Source: SXOA01 sp964444865 (GTDB lineage Bacteria; Planctomycetota; Planctomycetia; Pirellulales; Pirellulaceae). Taken from it: a DNA stretch of 35,979 nt. Below are positions 31,834-35,979 of the stretch, in pieces. The position numbers and the translations under genes were made by a program. The DNA lies in NCBI GenBank assembly GCA_964444865.1, contig CAYUJE010000016.1, forward strand, positions 1 to 35,979. Reading direction: 5' to 3'. Under the pieces are notes generated by a model, which was given only the letters and a program-made list of their open reading frames with translations, did not search any database and was not told the origin of the DNA. Within the stretch, counting starts at the first letter, position 1. Every line of letters starts with the position of its first letter.

Positions 31834-33270
31834 ATGATTTTTGGCAGCAAAAAGCCGGTTCAAATGGGACCGCCGTGGGGAATGGGGCCACCGGTGGAAA
31901 TGGTTGCCACGGTTCCGCTCCAGAACATGGCCCAGTCGCTTATGATCGAGGCCCGGCAGAGTCCGGGGTTTGGCCTGGCGAGGATCTTTCTGGCTGATGC
32001 CATCGACAACCGGGCGGAGCGGATCATGCTCGATTTTACCGCCCAAGCTCTCGCGTTTCGTTATCAAATTGACAGTGTTTGGCACAACATGGGGCCGCTG
32101 GTTCCCTTTCCACCCCCTCCCAAACACAAAGGGCCGCTCCCCATGGGTCCGCCGACCCGGGAAATGGGGGACCTGGCGCTGTTTGTGCTGAAGAAAACAG
32201 CCAATCTCAAGCCGGAGGATCGCCGCAGCAAACAGGAAGGTAAGTTCCGCACTGAGTTCATGGGGCACAAGTTTGAGACGAGTATTGTCAGCCAAGGGAC
32301 TCAGGGTGGAGAACGCGTACTCATTAGTTTTGTTCCCATTATCAAGGGTGGTGGAGTTCGGACGCTGGAAGAGTTGGGGATGCGAGACAAACTTCGCGAT
32401 CAAACTAAAGAGTTGATTGGCCCCGGGACCAAAGGAATGGTCGTGGTGTGCGCGATGCCCCAGGATGGACTTTCCAGTTTGTGGGCCGGCGTGCTTCGCA
32501 GCACGGATCGGCTCATGCGAGATTTCGTATCCCTGCAGGATCAAGACAATCCTGAGCCGGAAGTAGAAAACATCGAGGTCATGAAGTGCAACTTTGCCGA
32601 AGGGGAGACGCCTGACGTCCGGCTACCGAAGATCCTGTTGCGCCAACCGGAAGTTCTATTGGCCCCCAATGTACCCAATGCAGAAACGATTGATGGGTAT
32701 TGCAAGCAAGCGCTTGCCGACGAGCCCAAGCTGACAATCATCAGCACGCGCGGCAAAGATGCCGTGGATGGGCTGCTGCGTGTGTTGGCGATGGCAGGTG
32801 ACAAAGAGAAATTCGCCAAGGCTGTGACGGGCATTATCTATTCCCGCCTGATTCGCAAGCTCTGCGAGGTTTGTCGCGAGCCGATTCAGCCGACGCCCCA
32901 GTTGTTGCAGCGACTGGGAATCCCCCAGGGGCGAGTGACTGTTTTGTTCCGTGAAAAACAGCCCCCGCCGCCACTTCCCCCCGGAATGCCCCCCCCGGAA
33001 CCTCCTAAGCCCAAAAAGGGAGAGCCCCCGCCGCCCCCCCTCATCTGTCCGGCTTGCCGGGGACTGGGTTTCAAGGGGAGAACCGGATTGTTCGAGCTGC
33101 TGAGGATTGACGACAACATACGTGCCGCCTTATTGAGCGATCCTCGCCCCGAAGTTATTCGCCAATTGGCGAAGCAGGCCGGCAACCGCACACTCCAAGA
33201 GGAAGGAATCCTTCTATTGGCGATGGGGGGAACCTCCTTAACTGAATTGCAGCGCGTTCTCAAACAGTAG
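31834..33270 (+). CDS. Degenerate PilB/GspE-type ATPase homologue (predicted inactive)
   Basis: 478 residues with AAGGAG before ATG 31834. It aligns by eye to the GspE/PilB motor: an N-terminal domain (RIFLADAIDNRAERIMLDF and FRYQIDSVWHNM), a P-loop region now VCAMPQDGLSSLW (Walker lysine replaced by Leu213), a Walker B region LLRQPEVLLAPNVPN (glutamate replaced by Asn), and a His-box position STRGKD (no His). RLIRKLCEVC and ICPACRGLGFKGRTGLFELL keep the two zinc knuckles, but a Pro-rich insert (about 376-402) separates them. The retained fold with lost catalytic residues suggests a non-hydrolysing partner of the upstream PilT-type ATPase. An alternative is a decaying gene, though it is open and has a good ribosome site. 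Confidence 0.85.
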   Translation: MIFGSKKPVQMGPPWGMGPPVEMVATVPLQNMAQSLMIEARQSPGFGLARIFLADAIDNRAERIMLDFTAQALAFRYQIDSVWHNMGPLVPFPPPPKHKGPLPMGPPTREMGDLALFVLKKTANLKPEDRRSKQEGKFRTEFMGHKFETSIVSQGTQGGERVLISFVPIIKGGGVRTLEELGMRDKLRDQTKELIGPGTKGMVVVCAMPQDGLSSLWAGVLRSTDRLMRDFVSLQDQDNPEPEVENIEVMKCNFAEGETPDVRLPKILLRQPEVLLAPNVPNAETIDGYCKQALADEPKLTIISTRGKDAVDGLLRVLAMAGDKEKFAKAVTGIIYSRLIRKLCEVCREPIQPTPQLLQRLGIPQGRVTVLFREKQPPPPLPPGMPPPEPPKPKKGEPPPPPLICPACRGLGFKGRTGLFELLRIDDNIRAALLSDPRPEVIRQLAKQAGNRTLQEEGILLLAMGGTSLTELQRVLKQ

Positions 33271-33347
33271 CCAGACGTCGATTCGAACATTCGACTGGAT
33301 TCTCACGTACGAACCCTAAGTGATCAAAGACGTAGCTCCCCATTCTT

Positions 33348-34076
33348 ATGTCACAAGTTGAAGTTCTATCGGAACCAGAATCGATCGAGGGGTCGCCCCC
33401 CATCGAGAATTACCGCGCGGTCAGTTTTTGGGCCATTATCGCGCTGGGGCTTGGGCTACTTTCGGGAATTTTTGTCCTTACTCCACTTCTCGGGTTTATT
33501 CCCCTGGCAGCCATGGCCGTTGGCGGCTACGCGTTGCGGCAGATTTCGGTCGATTCGGAACGATTATCCGGCCGCTGGATGGCGATCACGCCACTCATCC
33601 TTGCGCCGTTGTTCTTGGGTTGGGGACTGTCTCAGGAGTTCACACGTCGGGAGCGGATGTACGGTTATGCTCGCGAATTTGCGGACGAATGGCTCAGTGT
33701 TCTGAACCAGAAGGAATCCCACCTCGCCCATCAGTTGAAGTTAATCAGTCGGCAAAGGGTGGACTTTCATTCGAATATGGAAGTGGCATACCAAACCAAC
33801 GACGCGGCGTTGAACGAGTATCAAACATTCATCGAAAGCAGCCCCACCAAGGAAATCCTGGCGGCCACTCCCAACGTCAGTTTTCAGTTTGTGGAATTCG
33901 CGCACCATTCACACCACGGTTTCACGGACACGGTAACCATGCAGTACGTTTATGAAACGCCTGCCGCGGGAAAGAACCGTTTCTGGATTACTGCCCAGCG
34001 CATCTTTAACAATTACACTGGCCGGGCAGATTGGAATATTTCGGAAATCAGCACCGCTAGGCCGCGCGGAGTCTAA
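33348..34076 (+). CDS. Membrane protein, DUF4190-like
   Basis: 242 residues. After a polar N-terminus there are two to three membrane helices (AVSFWAIIALGLGLLSGIFVL, LGFIPLAAMAVGGYAL, MAITPLILAPLFLGWGL), an arrangement resembling DUF4190 proteins. The rest (about 105-242) is soluble, with an amphipathic segment (EFADEWLSVLNQKESHLAHQLKL) and a beta-rich end. The function is unknown. Its TAA stop and the TAG stop of the convergent sigma factor gene overlap by two bases. Confidence 0.75.
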   Translation: MSQVEVLSEPESIEGSPPIENYRAVSFWAIIALGLGLLSGIFVLTPLLGFIPLAAMAVGGYALRQISVDSERLSGRWMAITPLILAPLFLGWGLSQEFTRRERMYGYAREFADEWLSVLNQKESHLAHQLKLISRQRVDFHSNMEVAYQTNDAALNEYQTFIESSPTKEILAATPNVSFQFVEFAHHSHHGFTDTVTMQYVYETPAAGKNRFWITAQRIFNNYTGRADWNISEISTARPRGV

Positions 34077-35695
34077 TGAGTGTCCATCGCAACTCCATCC
34101 AGAATCGGCATATCTACTCCATCCACAAAGCTGACTAGTGACTTGTTGCGGTAGGGCTGCTGGAGTTTGCGAACGGCTTTCGTTTCGATCTGCCGAACCC
34201 GCTCACGAGTAACTGAGAAAATCTTGCCGACTTCTTCAAGAGTATAGGCATAGCCATCGGTCAGCCCGTAACGCAGGCGAAGAATTTCCCGTTCGCGGTA
34301 GTTAAGTCCTTGCATGGCCTCTTCGATGCGGCCCTTCAGGGCTTGCTGATGAGTGTCATAAAGCGGATCGTCATCCCGATGATCCGCCACAAATTCCCCA
34401 AAATAGCTGTCGTCGTGGTCGCCGACCGGCTGGTCCAGGGAGAGCGGCTGCCGGGACATCTTGATGATGCAACGAGCGTCGTCGAGCGACAAGCCCGCCC
34501 GCTTGGCGGTCTCTTCCGGCGTCGGTTCGCGGCCAAGTTCTTGAACTAATTCGCGGCTGACATTGCGGACCTTGCTCATGGTGTCGATCATGTGCACCGG
34601 CACACGAATGGTGCGGCTCTGGTCGGCAATGGCGCGGGTAATGGCTTGTCGAATCCACCAGGTGGCGTAAGTGCTGAATTTGTAGCCTCGAGCGTACTCG
34701 AATTTGTCCACCGCTCGCATCAGTCCCGTGTTCCCTTCTTGAATCAAATCGAGGAACGAGAGGCCGCGATTGCGATACTTTTTGGCGATCGAAACCACCA
34801 GCCGCAGGTTTCCGGCCGAGAGCACACGCTTGGCGGCATCATAATGCTGGCGATAGACTTCGGTCCGCTCAATTCGCCGCTGCAAAGTGACGGGAGTTTC
34901 CAAAGTAATTCGCATCAAGTGCACCAGTTCCTTCCGCAAGTCCTCATAGCTGCGGCCGTTGGCGGAGCCCGATACCTTGGCTTCGCGGATCTGAATCTTC
35001 AGCGTTTGCATCCGATTCAGAATGCCCGCCAATTTTTCAAAGAGGGGCTGAAGGCGGTTGTTTCGCAGGTTCATTTCTTCAATCAGCCGGACTGCCTTGT
35101 TGCGTCGGCGAACCAGCCGGGCCCAGGCGGCGCGGCGGACGGGGATGCTCTGGCTGTGGCTGATGGCGATGCGATAATCGGCATGGTTGGCCTTGAGCAA
35201 GTGCCGCAGCGTGGCGACGTTCGGCCAAATCCGCTTCATGATGCGCTTCTTCTCCGCCGTATTCGTGACGGAGACTTCAATGGTCCGGTCCAGCCGCAGC
35301 TTGCTGTCGCGGACGAGTTCCAGAAACTCGACGGCTCCTTGCAGGACGTAGTCGGTAGCGAGCATGCTATGGCGGAAACGACGGCGCGTACGTTCGATTT
35401 GCTGGGCGGCGGAAACTTCTTCAAAACGGTTGAGCAGCGGAATGGCCCCCATTTGCATCAGGTACATGCGAACAGGATCGTCGGTGGCGTCGACTTCGCT
35501 GTCATCGCCATGTTCGTCGGGAAGTTCGTCTTCGTCGTGGTTCGCGGCAAAATCCACATCGCCGTCCGCCACCACGAAAGAGTCGTCTCCTTCCCCGCCG
35601 ATTCGATCGTCGCCATCGAGTTGGTGTCCGCCTCCCTTGCGTTTGGCGGGCTTGATGGCCTTGGGGGCAGAACTGCTTGAAATACTCTTGGTCAT
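34073..35695 (-). CDS. rpoD: Primary RNA polymerase sigma factor (sigma-70 / RpoD)
   Basis: 540 residues from ATG 35695 with GGAGG ahead; an in-frame TTG at 35701 is less likely. The N-terminus is acidic and low in complexity (about 1-72) in place of a clear region 1.1. Region 1.2 is DPVRMYLMQMG; a long non-conserved region (about 100-285) precedes region 2, with NLRLVVSIAKKYRNRGLSFLDLIQEGN (2.1-2.2) and FEYARGYKFSTYATWWIRQAITRAIADQSRTIRVPVHM (2.3-3.0). Region 3 is REPTPEETAKRAGL and region 4.2 is YTLEEVGKIFSVTRERVRQIETKAVRKLQ. It directs transcription from housekeeping promoters. A 22-residue tail after region 4 is unusual. The gene converges with the membrane protein gene. Confidence 0.95.
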   Translation of the reverse strand: MTKSISSSSAPKAIKPAKRKGGGHQLDGDDRIGGEGDDSFVVADGDVDFAANHDEDELPDEHGDDSEVDATDDPVRMYLMQMGAIPLLNRFEEVSAAQQIERTRRRFRHSMLATDYVLQGAVEFLELVRDSKLRLDRTIEVSVTNTAEKKRIMKRIWPNVATLRHLLKANHADYRIAISHSQSIPVRRAAWARLVRRRNKAVRLIEEMNLRNNRLQPLFEKLAGILNRMQTLKIQIREAKVSGSANGRSYEDLRKELVHLMRITLETPVTLQRRIERTEVYRQHYDAAKRVLSAGNLRLVVSIAKKYRNRGLSFLDLIQEGNTGLMRAVDKFEYARGYKFSTYATWWIRQAITRAIADQSRTIRVPVHMIDTMSKVRNVSRELVQELGREPTPEETAKRAGLSLDDARCIIKMSRQPLSLDQPVGDHDDSYFGEFVADHRDDDPLYDTHQQALKGRIEEAMQGLNYREREILRLRYGLTDGYAYTLEEVGKIFSVTRERVRQIETKAVRKLQQPYRNKSLVSFVDGVDMPILDGVAMDTH

Positions 35696-35979
35696 GGGCA
35701 AGGATCCTCCAGCTTGGGTGCCGACTCGCGGTGGTGTCCGTCAGTGACGACAACCAAAAGCAAGGAGGGTGCCAGGGGCACATCAAATCAAGAACCAGGG
35801 TGCTTAACACGTTGCTGGCGAACAGCTTACGGCAGAAAACCAGAATGGCTGGCGGAGGAAGGCCTGTTGCCCTGCCGCCACAGCGTTGCCGCGCGTCACC
35901 AAACAATCATAGAGGCCAACTTCAAGAGGAAAAGAGCTGCAGCCCAAAAGTTCAGCCGGAATTCGGCGGAAAGTTCCGA
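35696..35979. other. Region upstream of the sigma factor gene
   Basis: 284 bases to the window edge. No gene was supported. On the minus strand a weak promoter candidate is TTTTCC (35933-35928), 16 bases, then TATGAT (35911-35906); only the -10 is good. GGAGG stands close before the sigma factor start. Confidence 0.35.

Noticed and set aside
34592..35680. Plus-strand open frame of 362 codons
   Set aside because: Antisense to the sigma factor gene, whose conserved regions are unmistakable.

Overview
The window reads as planctomycete chromosome. The reasons are the families present: a CBM9-like/sugar-dehydrogenase/cytochrome fusion, a secreted PQQ-type propeller opening with a WPCFRGP motif, a ceramidase-like hydrolase, short membrane-anchored proteins opening with RRR-x-x-QFSL-like segments, exported enzymes with signal peptides, and many intergenic palindromes. 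GC is moderately high, genes are mostly single or in short runs, and both strands are used. No rRNA, tRNA, CRISPR array, transposase or phage gene was seen. Genus cannot be decided from this window.

Left part (1-8.1 kb): the 3'-truncated cytochrome/dehydrogenase fusion and a nucleotidyltransferase on the minus strand, then a membrane-anchored protein, a small zinc-ribbon membrane protein, a small secreted protein, a type 1 copper (cupredoxin-like) secreted protein, a Tat-exported metallophosphoesterase and a DUF971 protein. Middle-left (8.1-15 kb): a C-terminal processing protease, a DUF58 protein, a secreted protein of unknown function and the histidine run hisD-hisC-hisB. Next (15-22.4 kb): a cupin, an exported SAM methyltransferase, two proteins of unknown function, a zinc-ribbon/PH-domain membrane protein, a SRAP DNA-crosslink protein, an esterase, a leucine-rich-repeat protein and a RimI-type acetyltransferase.

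Right part (22.6-36 kb): a PQQ-like propeller, a glyoxalase-fold protein, a 0.7-kb gap with a good minus-strand promoter in front of a broken small reading frame, a protein of unknown function, a TIGR00300 (LOR/SDH) enzyme, a cyclophilin lipoprotein whose usual catalytic arginine is replaced, a ceramidase-like protein, hisF standing alone, a PilT-type ATPase followed by a PilB/GspE homologue that has lost its Walker A lysine, Walker B glutamate and His box, a membrane protein, and the primary sigma factor on the minus strand.

Functional links: hisD, hisC, hisB and hisF cover four histidine steps but sit in two places. The PilT-like ATPase and its degenerate partner are adjacent and probably act in one pilus or secretion machine. 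The most unusual material is (a) this active/inactive motor pair, (b) a set of nested intergenic palindromes, one ending one base before a start codon and one filling a convergent gene junction, and (c) the broken reading frame behind a near-consensus promoter.
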